Positions 11,594-23,595 of a stretch of 64,000 bases of DNA are shown in pieces. The stretch lies in assembly GCA_028689115.1 (NCBI GenBank), contig JAQTWV010000001.1, forward strand, positions 372,001 through 436,000. Reading direction: 5' to 3'. How positions within the stretch are numbered: the first letter of the stretch is position 1; each line of letters begins with the position of its first letter. The notes beneath the pieces were generated by a model that saw only the letters and a list, made by a program, of their open reading frames with translations, searched no databases and had not been told where the DNA came from. The position numbers and the translations under genes are program-made. Source of the stretch: Candidatus Altimarinota bacterium. GTDB taxonomy: Bacteria; Patescibacteriota; Gracilibacteria; BD1-5; UBA6164.

Positions 11594-11632
11594 AAAACTC
11601 AATAATTAATGTGATAATTATAGAGTTTTTTT
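11594..11632. promoter_or_regulatory. Terminator-like hairpin in the epimerase leader
   Basis: On the minus strand a stem of about 16 bp is followed by TTTTTT and then, after four or five bases, the ATG of the epimerase gene. It has terminator form but sits in a 5' leader, so it may act as an attenuator or insulator. No upstream minus-strand gene needs it. Confidence 0.45.
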
Positions 11633-11668
11633 ATTCATTGCAAGAAAGATTTTAATTTTAAAAAATAT

Positions 11669-11697
11669 TTGCAAATAATGATATTTTAAAATATAAT
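11669..11697 (+). promoter_or_regulatory. Putative promoter of SPFH gene
   Basis: TTGCAA (11669-11674) and TATAAT (11692-11697) with a 17-bp spacer, 33 bp upstream of the SPFH start codon. Confidence 0.6.
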
Positions 11698-11730
11698 TCA
11701 GGAGTATTTTAATTATTAATTACCTTTATT

Positions 11731-12684
11731 ATGATTAGATTTATAGTCCCATTTATACTTATATTTTTGCCAATTTTTACAATTAGTAGTTATGGAGTTT
11801 CTGGTATTGTACCTTCTATTATTTTCGATACAATTTTAATTTCATTATCAATTAGAATAGTTAGTCCAAATACTGTTAAAACTGTTGAATTTTTTGGTAA
11901 ATATAATAGAGTATTAAGAGCTGGTTTAAATTTCATTATTCCATTTGTTGAATGGACAAAGAGTCAAACTCTTTATAGAAAAAATTTTCCTATTGATGTA
12001 GAATGAATTACATGAGATAATGTTACAGGATATATTTGATTAAATGTTATATATTACATAGAAGATGATAAAAATGATACTCAAGATGGTAATATTTATA
12101 AATCAATTTACAACATAGATGATCCTAAAACTATGATGAGATCTACAATTGATGAACAATTAAGAGCCATGATGGTTACATTTACACATAAAAATATTTT
12201 TGAAAAAAGAGAAGAAATTGGTGAAGCAATTGAAGAGAGACTTAGAGTGAAATTAGCTACTTTTGGTTATAGATTAGATTCAATTCAAGTAAGAGATGTT
12301 AAATTAGAGTCATCTGTTATGGCTGCTATGAACAAAATAGTAGAAACTCAAAAATTAAAAGAAGCTGCATTAAATGAAGCTGAAGCAAAAAAAATAATGC
12401 AAGTAAAAGAGGCTGAAGCTGAAAAAGAATCTAAAATACTACTATGAGAAGGTATGGCAGGTCAAAGAATGAAGATTGCTGAATGATTTAAAGAATCTGT
12501 TGATTTAATTAAACAAACTGATAGTTCTCTAAATGCAGAAAAAGTATTACAATTTTTACTTGATTCATCTAGAATTGAAACTCTTTGAAATATAGGTTCA
12601 AAAGAAAATTCTAAACTTATTTATTTAAATGAGGATTTAGAATGAAGAGCTTCAAAATTGGTTTCAGGTAGTGATATAATGTAA
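11731..12684 (+). CDS. SPFH/band-7 (stomatin/prohibitin-like) membrane protein
   Basis: A 317-residue protein with N-terminal hydrophobic segments (about 1-43) followed by an SPFH domain (VSPNTVKTVEFFGKYNRVLRAG and on) with VRDVKLESSVMAAMNK. An Ala/Glu/Lys-rich coiled coil (about 205-240: EAALNEAEAKKI) leads to a C-terminal tail. This is the build of flotillin/stomatin proteins, which organise membrane microdomains and often regulate membrane proteases. A small gene follows 9 bp downstream. Confidence 0.85.
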
Positions 12685-12693
12685 TTTTTATAT

Positions 12694-12939
12694 ATGAATT
12701 TAAAAATTCTAGTTAATGTACTAGATAGTAATGATCGAGAAATTCCTAGTAATATAAATGAAACAATAAAATTTTTAGAGTTAATAGTTAAATCAAAAAT
12801 CACAAAAGTAATGAAAATTGAAAATTGAGAATCAGTTTTATTATGAGAATTTAGATTTATAACTGAAAATTGAAAAGCATATAGATATGTTGATAATGAT
12901 TGAATTTATGAAGAAAATTTAAAATTAATAGCAAAATAA
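12694..12939 (+). CDS. Small hypothetical protein
   Basis: An 81-residue soluble, mixed-charge protein with no recognised motif. It begins 9 bp after the SPFH gene and shares its terminator, so it is probably co-expressed with it. The frame contains in-frame TGA codons at plausible turn glycines (ENGES, NGKAY), which supports a real recoded gene rather than a chance frame. Function unknown. Confidence 0.6.
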
Positions 12940-12968
12940 AAATACAAGCATATTGCTTGTATTTTTAT
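12935..12968. terminator. Bidirectional terminator
   Basis: Perfect hairpin (AAATAAAAATACAAGC and complement) between converging genes. It overlaps both stop codons. Confidence 0.85.
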
Positions 12969-13981
12969 TTTGCTTCTTTCAAAATTCCATAAAGTCATTT
13001 TACAACTTCAGCCATTTTTTCAAAATTTAACTTTTCTATTGTGTCATTTTCATTATGATAATTTTTATTCCTAAGAAATCAAGTGTCAGTAACTAAATAT
13101 GCATTATATCAAAAATCCCAATAATTTTTATGATCAGAATAATCAATTCATTTTATAAATCTGGGTGCACTCATTGACTCTATATCTATACTAGAATATG
13201 AAACCATATTTTTCTTTAATTCTCTAATATTAAAATCAAATAAAGTTCATACTAAAGCAATAAATGTACCATTTTTTGGATAAAACCGATTTTGAAATTT
13301 CATTTGATAACTTTGTTCTAAATTATCTCAAAATAATCAAATCATTTCAAGACTCATCATAAAATTTATTTTTTCATTTTTATCAAAAAGACTTTTTGCA
13401 TGTATATAACTTCACATTTCTTCACTATCAAAAAATGGTGGTTCTTCAAGTGTATATGCTACAAATTCTATATTTTTATTCAATTTTCAAATTCAAACTA
13501 ATCTTGATAATTCCAATAGTCATGCTACACCAGATGCATTATCATCTGCTCATTTATATACTCAAAAAAGCATTTTTCAACTAACAGTTTGAACATATTC
13601 TCAATACACATCATAGTGAGCTCAAACAACTATTTTATCTCATTCTCACTTGTATCTACAAATTACATTTTTGTATTCTTTTTCTTTTACTATATATTTT
13701 TGAAATTCAACTTCATCACATCAATTATCTTTAAAATTTTTATAAATATAATCTGCTACTTCATTTAAAACATCTGTTGCATAATAAGTTCTTTGAATTC
13801 AGAATTCAGTTAAATAAAAAACACTATCATATAGTTTTCATTGAGAAACGTCAATTTTTTCAGTACTTTTAGTTACTGGTAAAAGTAATGGATTAACAAG
13901 TAAGACATAAAATGAAGCAAAAGCTAAAAAAAATAATCAATATAAAAAATATCTAAAAGACTCGAAATTTATTCTTACCAT
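12965..13981 (-). CDS. M28-family zinc aminopeptidase
   Basis: A 338-residue protein with an N-terminal membrane anchor (about 10-35) and an extracytoplasmic M28 metallopeptidase domain. Zinc ligands and catalytic residues can be placed: GAHYDV (first His and Asp), GADDNASGVA (bridging Asp), EEPPFFDSEE (the catalytic and zinc-binding Glu pair) and a late His in YHNENDT. Such enzymes trim amino acids from peptides outside the membrane, which fits a nutrient-scavenging host-dependent organism. It stands alone on the minus strand. Confidence 0.85.
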
Positions 13982-14021
13982 AATATTTTAATTATTTATA
14001 AAAAGATATATTAAATTCACA

Positions 14022-15065
14022 CTATTCAGGTTTTTTATAATAATAACCTCTTTTAATTCTTCTAATATTTTCAATTAAGTAATTTATCCAATACTTTTTT
14101 GTAATTGGTAGATCTTGTGCATGAAGTAAACTATAATCAAATCATGCGAATTTTCTTTTAAATCTACTAACTCATGCAATTGGGTGTTTTGGATTATCAT
14201 CTGGAGAAACTCACCAAAAATTATATATTTCACATCTAGATTCTTTAGCATTTTTAATAGCTTCCCATTGACATAAATAATTTGGTGAAAATTTAGAATT
14301 CATTATATCACTACTTGCAATATAATAAACGCAAGTTTTTCAAAACTTAATAGTCATCAAAATACTTTCACATTTTCAATTATAATTCGCGCTTATTGTT
14401 GTTATATTTTTTCAAAAAACTTTGTATAAGTTTTCTATAAATTCATAACTAAATGCGTGATAACCAATTTTTTTAGAATGCTCTATATGCATCGTAATCA
14501 ATAATTCTTTTTGTTTTTTAGTATTTCATATAACTATTTCAACTCCTTCTTTTATGGCTCTATTTATATAGTATCTATCATCTTTTTTTATATTTGAAAA
14601 TATAGTTTCAATTTCTGGTTTTAAATCAAGTAAATGTGTATCTTCTGCGTGTTCATGCATAGGAGCATTTATAAACCCTAGTTTTTCAAATAATTTCTTA
14701 TTTAAAATTGTGTTTTTAATGGGTGAATTAAACCTTATAAAATCAACTTTTTCTTGTTTTGAAAATGATTTCAACTTAGGTAATATGTTATTTAAAACTT
14801 CGAAAAAATCTATATCTTTGATTATAAGTGGAGTATGTGGTGCAAAAAGATAAGTTCATCTTTTTGCTACATTCTTTATAAGTGGCAATAATCAAATTAG
14901 ATTATTTTGCTTATCATAGATTCAAAATTTAAATACTTTTTTTCATGATAATTCTTGAAATTCAATCCATTCCCAACTTGAAAGAAAACTATAAAACTCA
15001 AATTCATTGTTAAGAACAAAATTATTCCATACTTTTTTTGTATTTATTTCTTTTATTGTATACAT
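14022..15065 (-). CDS. FemAB/GNAT-fold aminoacyl- or acyltransferase
   Basis: A 347-residue protein with the FemAB layout: N-terminal SWEWIEFQ (as in 'q...W....'), GLLPLI and the middle NRAIKEGVEI. A second GNAT half follows, with LCQWEAIKNAKE and then YNFWGVSPDDNPKHPIAGVSRFKRKFAG, typical of lipid II interpeptide-bridge transferases. These add amino acids from aminoacyl-tRNA to the peptidoglycan stem peptide. It is the last gene of the envelope operon after the DegT aminotransferase. Bridge formation is inferred from family and context. Confidence 0.8.
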
Positions 15066-15077
15066 TAAAACCTAAAA

Positions 15078-16370
15078 TTATTCTGCTAAACTAGAATTTT
15101 CTATATTTAAAAATTCATATTCTTCTATTAAATCCATTATTCTTTTTAAATCTTTTTTTGTCACATTTTTGTTATTTGGTAAAAATAGTATTTTACTTGC
15201 TATGTCTTCAGCCACTTCACAATCTCATTTATACATAGTTATCTCATTACTTGTTCATTTTGGAACTATATTTGAATCTGACCAAGTATGTCATAATATA
15301 ACTTTATTTTTTCTCATATAATTGTAAAAATCGTTTTTAATTTCAACTGATTTAAACAATATTGGATATCTAAAATAGTTTAGTGTCTCAATTACTAACT
15401 CTTTAAATAATGGTTTAAAATATGTACTTTCTAAATTTGCATCATAAAAGTTTGATATTTCTTCCCTATCTCTTTGGTAAAAAAATATTCTATGGATGTC
15501 ATAAAGTGCAATTGCAGCTAGTGAATTTGGAAGTAAATAATTTAAATCTGAATTATTACATTCTTTTTCATTTTCATCCAATATTTCATTTATTAATCAC
15601 GATTTTCTAGAAATATGTATTATTGCTTTTCCTAATCCAAAAAAATCATAAGTTTTTAGTGAAATACTTCATAATATATTGTATGCTAGGTTTTTTAAAA
15701 CTAGTTTTTTTGGTGGTAAAATTAAATTTTTTTTAATTTTTGATATATTTTTAAAATATTCAGTATTATTAATTACTAAAAATCATCCATTTACTCCTGA
15801 TATAACCTTATCTCTACCAGTAGAATAGATAGCAAAATCAAAAAAACTACCATGCTTTAAATCATCATACTTTGATCAAAGTGAATGTGAACAGTCTTCA
15901 ATTACAACTAAGTTATATTTACTTACTATTTCTTTTATTTTTTTTATTTGTGCAGATTTTCAAAAAGTGTGTTGAATTACTATTGCCTTAGTATTTTCAG
16001 TGATTTTTGATTCTAATAATTCAGTATCAAATGAAAGATTTTTCTTATCTATTTCCGCATAGATTGGTATAGCACCTGATTGAATTACTGAATTTACAAC
16101 TGAAATACAATTATAAGAATTTATAACTATTTCATCGTCTTTTTTAATTCAAATAAGTTTAAAACAATGATATAATGCACTTCTAGCATTATAAAATGAT
16201 ATAATTTTAGACTCTCTTAAATTTAAATAATCAAGAATTTTTTTCTCTAATTTTAGATTATATTTTCAAGTTCTTATACTTAAGATTCTAATTGTTAAAA
16301 ATGAAAGTGATTTAAAAAAGTGTTTTCTACTTAATGTTGTAAAAAAATCTGTAATTATTGTTTTTTTCAT
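15078..16370 (-). CDS. DegT/DnrJ/EryC1-type PLP aminotransferase-like protein
   Basis: A 430-residue protein with the fold-type I pattern of sugar aminotransferases: FYNARSALYHCFKLIGIKKDDEIVINSYNC (start of the fold), VVIEDCSHSLGSKYD (PLP-binding Asp and nearby Ser), and the Schiff-base lysine in STGRDKVISGVNGGF. DegT enzymes transaminate nucleotide keto-sugars for surface glycans. The region after the lysine diverges from classical members, so the exact substrate is open. It overlaps the end of murF by 16 bp. Confidence 0.8.
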
Positions 16371-17935
16371 ATTAATTTTTTTAGTTGTAATTGTGATTTT
16401 CTTCATTCAAATAGTAATACATCATTTTTTCTAATTCAATCAAGGTTTTCTACTATGTTGTTAATTTTAAATCAACCAGAAACAAGTCAATTAATAAAAT
16501 CAGTTTTATTATTAATTCAAACATAAAATACTTTATCTACTAGTTTCTTTTTTGCAATTTTTTTTCAAATTTCAAAATGAATTTCATCTGATTCTTTTCA
16601 TAATTCTAATATATCATCCATAATCAATATTCTTTTTCAATTATCTTCTGAAAAGCTATTTAATACTTCTAATCAAGCAAATAATCATCACTCTGACAAA
16701 TTATATGTATCATCAAGAAATAAACTATTATTAAATTTAATTATATCCAATGTATTACTTGGCATTTTTAAATCAAGAAGAGCTGTTTTTATAGTTTCCT
16801 TATCAATTCATAAATCATAACAAAATGCTAAAACTCAAGTGATATTTATAATATTATGACTTCAAAGTAAATTAGTTTTATAAGTAGTTTTTGTTCATTT
16901 ATAATAAAAATCAAATTTTGTAATTGCTTTTTTTATCTCTATTATATCAGATTTAGCATCACATTTTTCTTTTATTCAATATGTAACTATATTTGTTTTT
17001 TTATTAAACTTAGCTTTTGAAATATTTTTATCATCTCAGTTAATATATAGTGTTCATTTATTTTCTAAAACTTTTGATGCAATCTCACTTTTTCATTTTA
17101 TAATATTTTTTATTCATCAAAAAAGTGCTAAATGCTGATTTCAAATAGCAGTTATAAAAGCATATTTATGGTCAACTATTTCTCACAGAGTAGCAATTTC
17201 TCAAGCTTTATATGCTCACATTTCAGCAATAAAATAATCGTATTTATCTTTTAATTTTTTATTTATTAAATCTGAAACTCAAAGTTCAGTATTTACATTT
17301 TTTGGAGTTGATAAAACTTTATTATTTTTTTCAAGTATTTGGCTTAAATATTCTTTTACACTAGATTTTCAATAACTTCAAGTAATTCAAATTTTGATTG
17401 GATGTGAACAAACCTTTGATTTCATTTTTGCTTCAAAAATGATCTTATTTTTTAATTTATTTACAATTGGTAAACTAAAAAATACTGATAAAAAGATAAG
17501 AAAAAAAGGAAAACAAAGATTAAACAATATAAAAAAATATATATTTTTAGTAAAATAAATAAATATTAATTCAATAATTAATAATATAATAGCTGTAAAA
17601 ATAAGTCTAGAAGTAACTTTTGGATAAATAAGTTTTCTTTTAACTGCTTTTGAAATTACAAAAAAAGATTGTAATAACAATAAATATATAACTACTTTAT
17701 AAATAGTATTTTCAATTAATGGATTTATAAAATATCATATTGTAAAAATCAAAACTGGTATTTCGATAAAAAACCAAAAATTAAAAATTGCTTTTTTTCA
17801 TTGAATAGTTCAAATATATTCAAAGAATCTATCAAATCTATATTCTTTTAATTGTATACTAAAAAACCAAAATAAATATTTATTTAATAATGGTAGAATT
17901 GATAATAAAAATAATAAGGTAAAATTTGAATTCAT
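16355..17935 (-). CDS. murF: MurF-like Mur ligase with N-terminal membrane domain
   Basis: A 526-residue protein. The first ~170 residues are hydrophobic with several membrane segments; the rest is a Mur ligase. P loop GITGSYGKSS, then TPKNVNTELG, EMGAYKAGEI and AIGNQHLALFGG match MurF ('p.N.N..iGlpl', 'e.G....Gei', 'nig.aHl..fgs'), and LDDTYNLSEGG resembles the 'iDDsYNanP' motif. MurF adds D-Ala-D-Ala to the UDP-MurNAc-tripeptide. The membrane extension is not part of standard MurF and may tether this step near MraY/FtsW. The final glycine codon is TGA, two codons before KQ and TAA. Confidence 0.85.
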
Positions 17936-17941
17936 AAGTTT

Positions 17942-18706
17942 TTATATATTTTTTAAAAATGTATCTACGAGTCTAATAGGATTTTTTATGTGAATTCAAT
18001 GAGTCTCATTGTCTAAGATTATAAGTTTAGATTTTTTTATATTTTCTCTCATAAAATAAGCATCACGAATTGGAGTATAAGTGTCTTTTTCTCACCGAAT
18101 TAAAAGTGTATCAATATCTATTTTTTTTATATCTTCTTTTAAATCAGCATTAATTATATTTAAATAAGTTTCCTTTAAAAATGGAGTTTCTTCTGATCTA
18201 ATATAATCATATCATCAAATAATTTTATAAAATATACTTCTAAATCATTTTAAAAATCATATTTTTCAAAATATTTTAAATGGTTTAATTATTATAGAAA
18301 AAAATATTTTTTTTGTATTTCTTTGTTTATCATTTCTAATCCCTGCACTATTATTTAGTATTAACTTTTTAATATTAAAAATATGTGAATTAGCTATTTT
18401 TATTGATATAGCTCAACCATTACTATGTCACCAAAGTATAAAATTGTTTATTTTTAATTCTCTCAAAAAATTTATTACTACTTTTGAATATTCTTCTATA
18501 TCAAAAACATAGTTCAATTTTGTTTCTCAAAAACCTGGTAAGTCTGGAATTATTACATTAAAACCAGAATTTTTAAGTAATTCTCAGACTTCAATCCAAC
18601 TGTCGCTACTTCATCACCATCCATGCAAAATAACAATAGTTTCACTATTGTTATTATCCAAAAAATCCTTATATTTTATTTCAAGATTTGTTTTGTTTTC
18701 GTACAT
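17942..18706 (-). CDS. Alpha/beta-hydrolase fold protein
   Basis: A 254-residue hydrolase. The oxyanion segment is VILHGWGGSSDSW, the nucleophile elbow is WGHSNGG (Ser in GxSxG), the acid is in LLIRGEKDTYTP and the catalytic His in DNETHGIHIKNP. It lies 6 bp upstream of murF and opens the four-gene run hydrolase-murF-degT-femAB. The substrate (ester, lipid or peptide) cannot be inferred. Confidence 0.85.
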
Positions 18707-18713
18707 AAATAAT

Positions 18714-18752
18714 TAAAAAATAGTTATATGTAAAATATAACTATTTTTTTAA
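18714..18752. terminator. Terminator after Asn-rich lipoprotein gene
   Basis: Perfect hairpin AAAAAATAGTTATA and complement with a T tract on the minus strand. It separates the lipoprotein gene from the hydrolase operon. Confidence 0.8.
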
Positions 18753-18781
18753 AAAATTGAAATAATTTTGAAAATATTAAT

Positions 18782-19474
18782 TTATCTAGGCGTTACTTTA
18801 ACTTCTACTGATGCATTTTTATTTGAAATTGATGTATCAACAACTTCTGTATAAGTATCATTTGTTTGATTGTTATCTATATTATTATCTGTGTTGTCTA
18901 TATTGTTATTTGTATTAGTATTATTTGTATCAGTAATTGATTCATCATTATTATTTTGATTATCATAAATAATTGTATTATTTTTATCAAAATCTATAAC
19001 TTCAAGTGGTTTATTTTGTAAATCATTATTTTTATCATTTGGATTATCCTTTTTTATATCAACATTCTTTTTATCATTGGTTTCATTTTTGTCTGTATTA
19101 TTTGTATCTTCAATAACTGGATCTTTTTTTACTAAATTTTTAACATTTGTAGGTATACTTACAACAACATCAGCAATTTTTGTAGCAACATTTTTTGTTA
19201 TTGTAATTATGTCTGAAAACTCAAATTTACCATTATTATCATTTGGATTTACATTATTTGACGAACTAACATCTAGTGAATTTAAATCAGTGTTATTTGA
19301 AGCATCTATATTTTCAGTAACAGTAATTCAGTTTTCATTAACATAGGTTGTAGTTTTGTTAAATGTAGTATTTGATACTCTATTTACAGTAGTTCTTTTA
19401 ACTGTACTTTGGGTTTCATTATTACCACAACTAGTAATTGTAAAGATTGCGATAACTAAAATTATATATTTCAT
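18782..19474 (-). CDS. Asn/Thr/Asp-rich surface lipoprotein
   Basis: A 230-residue protein with a lipoprotein signal peptide (MKYIILVIAI, lipobox ITSC at residues 13-16). The rest is low complexity: long Asn/Asp/Thr runs, especially at about 135-205 where N and D dominate. No fold is recognisable and the region is probably disordered. It likely projects from the membrane after lipidation by Lgt (0.4 kb). It is monocistronic with its own terminator. Confidence 0.75.
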
Positions 19475-19541
19475 ATTGTAATTATAAAAGATAAATTATA
19501 TATTTATTGTACTCAAAGTATTGTAATTGCAAGAGAAATTT

Positions 19542-21782
19542 CTATACCTTCCTAATTGGTGCTATTTTTATATTCATCTTAATTGCTCATTTTCAAGTAA
19601 ATGCAATAGTTGCAAGTTCTCAACTTAATCACGTAATTATACCATTTCAAAATTTAGGATGATTTACTCTATCTCAAAGTGCAAATTGTGATAAATCATT
19701 GTTTGCAAGCTTGATTTTTGGTTTAGAAAAAGTTTCATTTCAAAAACTATTATTAAATCCAGAAAATCATTCACTATTTCAAGATAATTTATTACTAGAA
19801 AAATAACTATTACCTTTATTTGCAAAGTTTCATAAATCGTAATTTTCTATATGGTCTTTTGGAATTTCTTTTATAAATCTACTTTCTGGATTTCTAACAT
19901 AATCTCAAAAATTAAATCTTTCACTAGCTCTACTTATATACAGTTCTTCTCTTGCTCTCGTCATCGCCACATACATAAGTCTTCTTTCTTCTTCGAGAGC
20001 TGCAACTTCACTTATGCTTCTAAAACTTGGAAAAAGTCATTCTTCTAATCATGTCAAAAATACTCTTTTTTGTTCCAGTCATTTACTTGTATGAATAGTC
20101 ATAAGAGTTACATAATCACTTCTCTCATCTTTTGTTTCCATATCAGTTATAAGAGAAATTTCTTCCAAAAATAATGCTAAACTTTCTCTTGCTTCCATAC
20201 CATTATATTGTGTTGCAACATTTACAAGTTCATCTATATTTTCTAGCTTAGAGTCTTTTTCTTCTTGTCATAATCCAGAAGTTATGTATTCATCATACTT
20301 TGTAACTCTTACTATTTCTATAATTAGTTCACTAACAAGTTTTGTATGTGATGATTTAACTAAATCTTCAAATAATTCATTAAATGCTTTTATAGCTCAT
20401 CTTGCTCATGAATTAAGTTCTTCTATTTCATCTATGTTTTCCATGATTTGTGGATAAGTAAGATAAAAATTTTCTTTATAATTATCCATTACTTCTATAG
20501 ATTTTGCTCATATCTTTCTTGTTGGAGTATTTATAATTCTCTTCATTGAAACTGTATCATTTGGATTATGAATTACTCTCAAATAAGCTAGTAAATCTTT
20601 GATTTCAGCTCTATCGTAAAACTTCATTCAACCTATAACTCTATATGGAATATTTGCCATAAGAAGCGATTCTTCTATCTTTCTTGATTGTGCATTTGTA
20701 CGATAAAGTATCAGATTATCTATGTAATTCCCTTCTTTTTCTTTGATTATTTGAGTTATAATACTAGCTTCTGTTTTATCATCTGGCGCTTCTATGTATT
20801 GTATATGAGTTCATTCATCATTTTCTGTCCAAAGTTCTTTTTTTATTCCAGAATTATTTTTTGCTATAACAGCATTTGCTCATGCAATTATTTTTTTTGT
20901 AGATCTATAATTTTGTTCTAATTTAATTATCAGAGCGTCATTATAATCCTTTTTGAAATTTATTATATTTCTCATATCAGCTCATCTCCAAGAATAAATA
21001 GATTGACTATCATCTCAAACTACTGCTAGATTTTTGTATTTTGTAGCAAGTAATTTAACTATTTCATATTGAACTAAGTTTGTATCTTGATATTCATCAA
21101 CCATTAAATATTTGTATTTTTCTTGATATGATTCAAGTATTCTAGAAATCCTTAAAACTGCATAAGTTTTTATTAATATATCATCAAAATCAATTGCATT
21201 ATTTGAGATTAAATCTTTTTCATATTCTAAATATGCCTTGTAAACTACTTCTTTTATAGTTGAATCTACTTCTTTTTCGTATCATTTTGCAGTAATTAAA
21301 CTATTTTTTGCATTACTTATATAAAACGCTATTTGTCTTGCAGGAAATTCTTTTTCATCAAGATTTAATCTGTTTTTTAAAATATTTTTTAAAACACTTA
21401 ATTTATCTTGTTCATCATAAATAACAAAATCTTTTTTAAGTCAAATTTGTAATTCTTCGCTTGAATACTTAGATAAAACATCCTTTAAAATATAGATTCA
21501 AATAGAGTGAAATGTACCAATAAGTGGAAAATTTCAAGCAGCATAAATACTTCTAGGTTTTTCTACTCATAAAACACGAGCAACTCTTTCCCTCATCTCT
21601 GTTGCTGCCTTATTTGTAAATGTAACCATCATTATATTTTGAGCAGAAATTCATTTATCTCTAATCATGTATTCGACTCTAGCTGTAAGAGTAGCTGTTT
21701 TTCAACTTCATGCTCAAGCTATTATCAAAAGTGGTCATTCTATCTTATTTTTAGCTTCTTCTTGTTTTGGATTTAATTGCAT
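19542..21782 (-). CDS. pcrA: UvrD/PcrA-type DNA helicase
   Basis: A 746-residue SF1A 3'-5' helicase. Motif I IIAGAGSGKTA, Ia [63 protein letters not shown] and [16 protein letters not shown] are all in order. The C-terminus ([19 protein letters not shown]...IAPIRKV) is the Tudor-like domain of PcrA/UvrD that binds RNA polymerase. Full length. It acts in excision repair and in removing stalled polymerases or recombinase. The gene stands alone. Confidence 0.93.
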
Positions 21783-21923
21783 TTTTTTATATTAAAATTC
21801 TATTGTTTCTAAATTACTAAAAAATATAGTTTTTACAATCTATTTTTATTTTTAGTGTTAAAAGATATTTGATATTTTAAAAATTTTAAGTATAGTAATG
21901 AAAATAGTTGTAATATAATATGT

Positions 21924-22328
21924 ATGGAAAATTCTGTAAGAGTATGAATTTGAGTATTCGTTATAAAAGATGATAAAATATTATTATGATATAGAACAAA
22001 TACACATTGATGATGAAATTGGTGATTAACTTGATGACATTTAGAGTTTATGGAAAGTTTTGAAGATTGTGCAATTAGAGAAACACTTGAAGAAACAAAT
22101 ATTAAAATCAAAGATGTAAAAGTATTGTGAATTACAAATGATTTTTTCACTGATAAAAATAAACATTATGTATCAATATTTTTAAAATGAAACTATGAAA
22201 GTTGAGATTTAAAAATCATGGAACCAGATAAATTTGAAAAATGGGAATGGTTTAGTTTAGATAATTTACCACAACCATTATGGTTCCCAATTGAAAATTT
22301 TTTTAAACAAGGTATTAAAGTTATATAA
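21924..22328 (+). CDS. Nudix hydrolase
   Basis: A 134-residue protein with a complete Nudix box: G38, E44, R52-E53 and E56-E57 fit Gx5Ex7REUxEExGU (GGHLEFMESFEDCAIRETLE). The substrate is a nucleoside diphosphate derivative; the GGGNWGLTGG lead-in is common in ADP-ribose and (d)NTP pyrophosphatases. It is divergent from pcrA and upstream of an unknown gene. Three or more glycines here are TGA codons. Confidence 0.9.
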
Positions 22329-22392
22329 TATAAATTATACATATTATGATTGTTTTTTTATAAAATATTTAAAATAATTAACATATTTAAAT

Positions 22393-23595
22393 ATGAAAGG
22401 TATTAATACTACTTATACTGAAAAATCAAATACTGAGTCAATTCTCAGAACTTTTTGAGTTGATACAAAAGATAAAGTAGATTATTATCTTACTAAACAA
22501 TCTTCTAATAATGCAAATATAGAGCTCACATGGTCTGAAATTATAAAAAATGCTATGAATTATGATAATGATGCTATTTCATTTATAAAAATGAATGAAT
22601 CAATATATCATAAGTTTTTTATTTTTTTTACGAGTGAATTAAATTTAGAAAAAATAAGTAATGAATTAAGAGAAAAAATAGTAAAATCTATATTGGACGA
22701 TAATATAGATGAAGTTGAATTGAGAAAAATATTAAATGAAAGTTGTAGTAATCCTGAATGTAAATTACCTGAAAATATAGAAAATATAAATAATAATTGA
22801 CCAGTTAAATTAAAGGATCTTAGTTTATATATGTTATGAAATTATACTTCTATTCCTAGATCTGTTGAAATAAGCGATGGAAGATTTGTTACTATTGTTA
22901 AAACAAGTTCAACAAATGACTGAAAGCAAATATATACAATTAGGTATTGAATTAAAAATCCATATGTAGCATATCCAGTTTATAAATGAATATCATCATT
23001 TATAATACAATGAAATAATATAAATTTTTTAGATTTAATTTGTTCAAATGAAAAAAATAATTTTTTAAATGATCTAAATGATATAAAAGAATTTTTATTA
23101 TTAACATTTAAAGTTAATAAAGAGTTGTTATTAAATGAAATAAAGAAATGAAAAACTAGCAATGTTTTAGATAAGATTATTGATTGAATTAATAAATTTA
23201 AATTTTGATTTTTTAAATCAAAATTATATGATGCATGAGAAAATATTTCTTGACATAAAGTTATATTTGTACAAACAAATTACACCGATGATAAATTATT
23301 TTCACAACTTGAAATGAATTTATTTAATGAAAACTGAAAAAATATAATTTATATATGAGCATTATCAAAAGATTCAGTTAAAATTAGATTTGTAAATTCT
23401 GTACCATGATTATTATCAAGATTGAGAGATATTTATAAAAAATTTGATAATAATTGAAAAATAGAAATTTGGTCTTTTATTGCAAATAAAGATTGAGTAA
23501 CTTGAGTTTTAAGAAAAGATTCTTTATGAATTGCTATTAATAGATATAAACAAAAAACTAAAAAATATGAGACTTGATCAATTCATAACTGATAA
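22393..23595 (+). CDS. Hypothetical protein, 400 residues
   Basis: A soluble-looking, AT-rich-coded protein with no motif I recognise. Residues 1-130 are helical and acidic. The middle (about 135-215) carries a beta-rich part with GRFVTIVKTSST and then GKQIYTIRYG. A late segment HKVIFVQTNYTDD is followed by a C-terminal basic tail. Two cysteines occur in SCSNPEC. Its 3' end overlaps the tlyA start by 29 bp, so the two are probably translated together. Function unknown. Confidence 0.7.
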
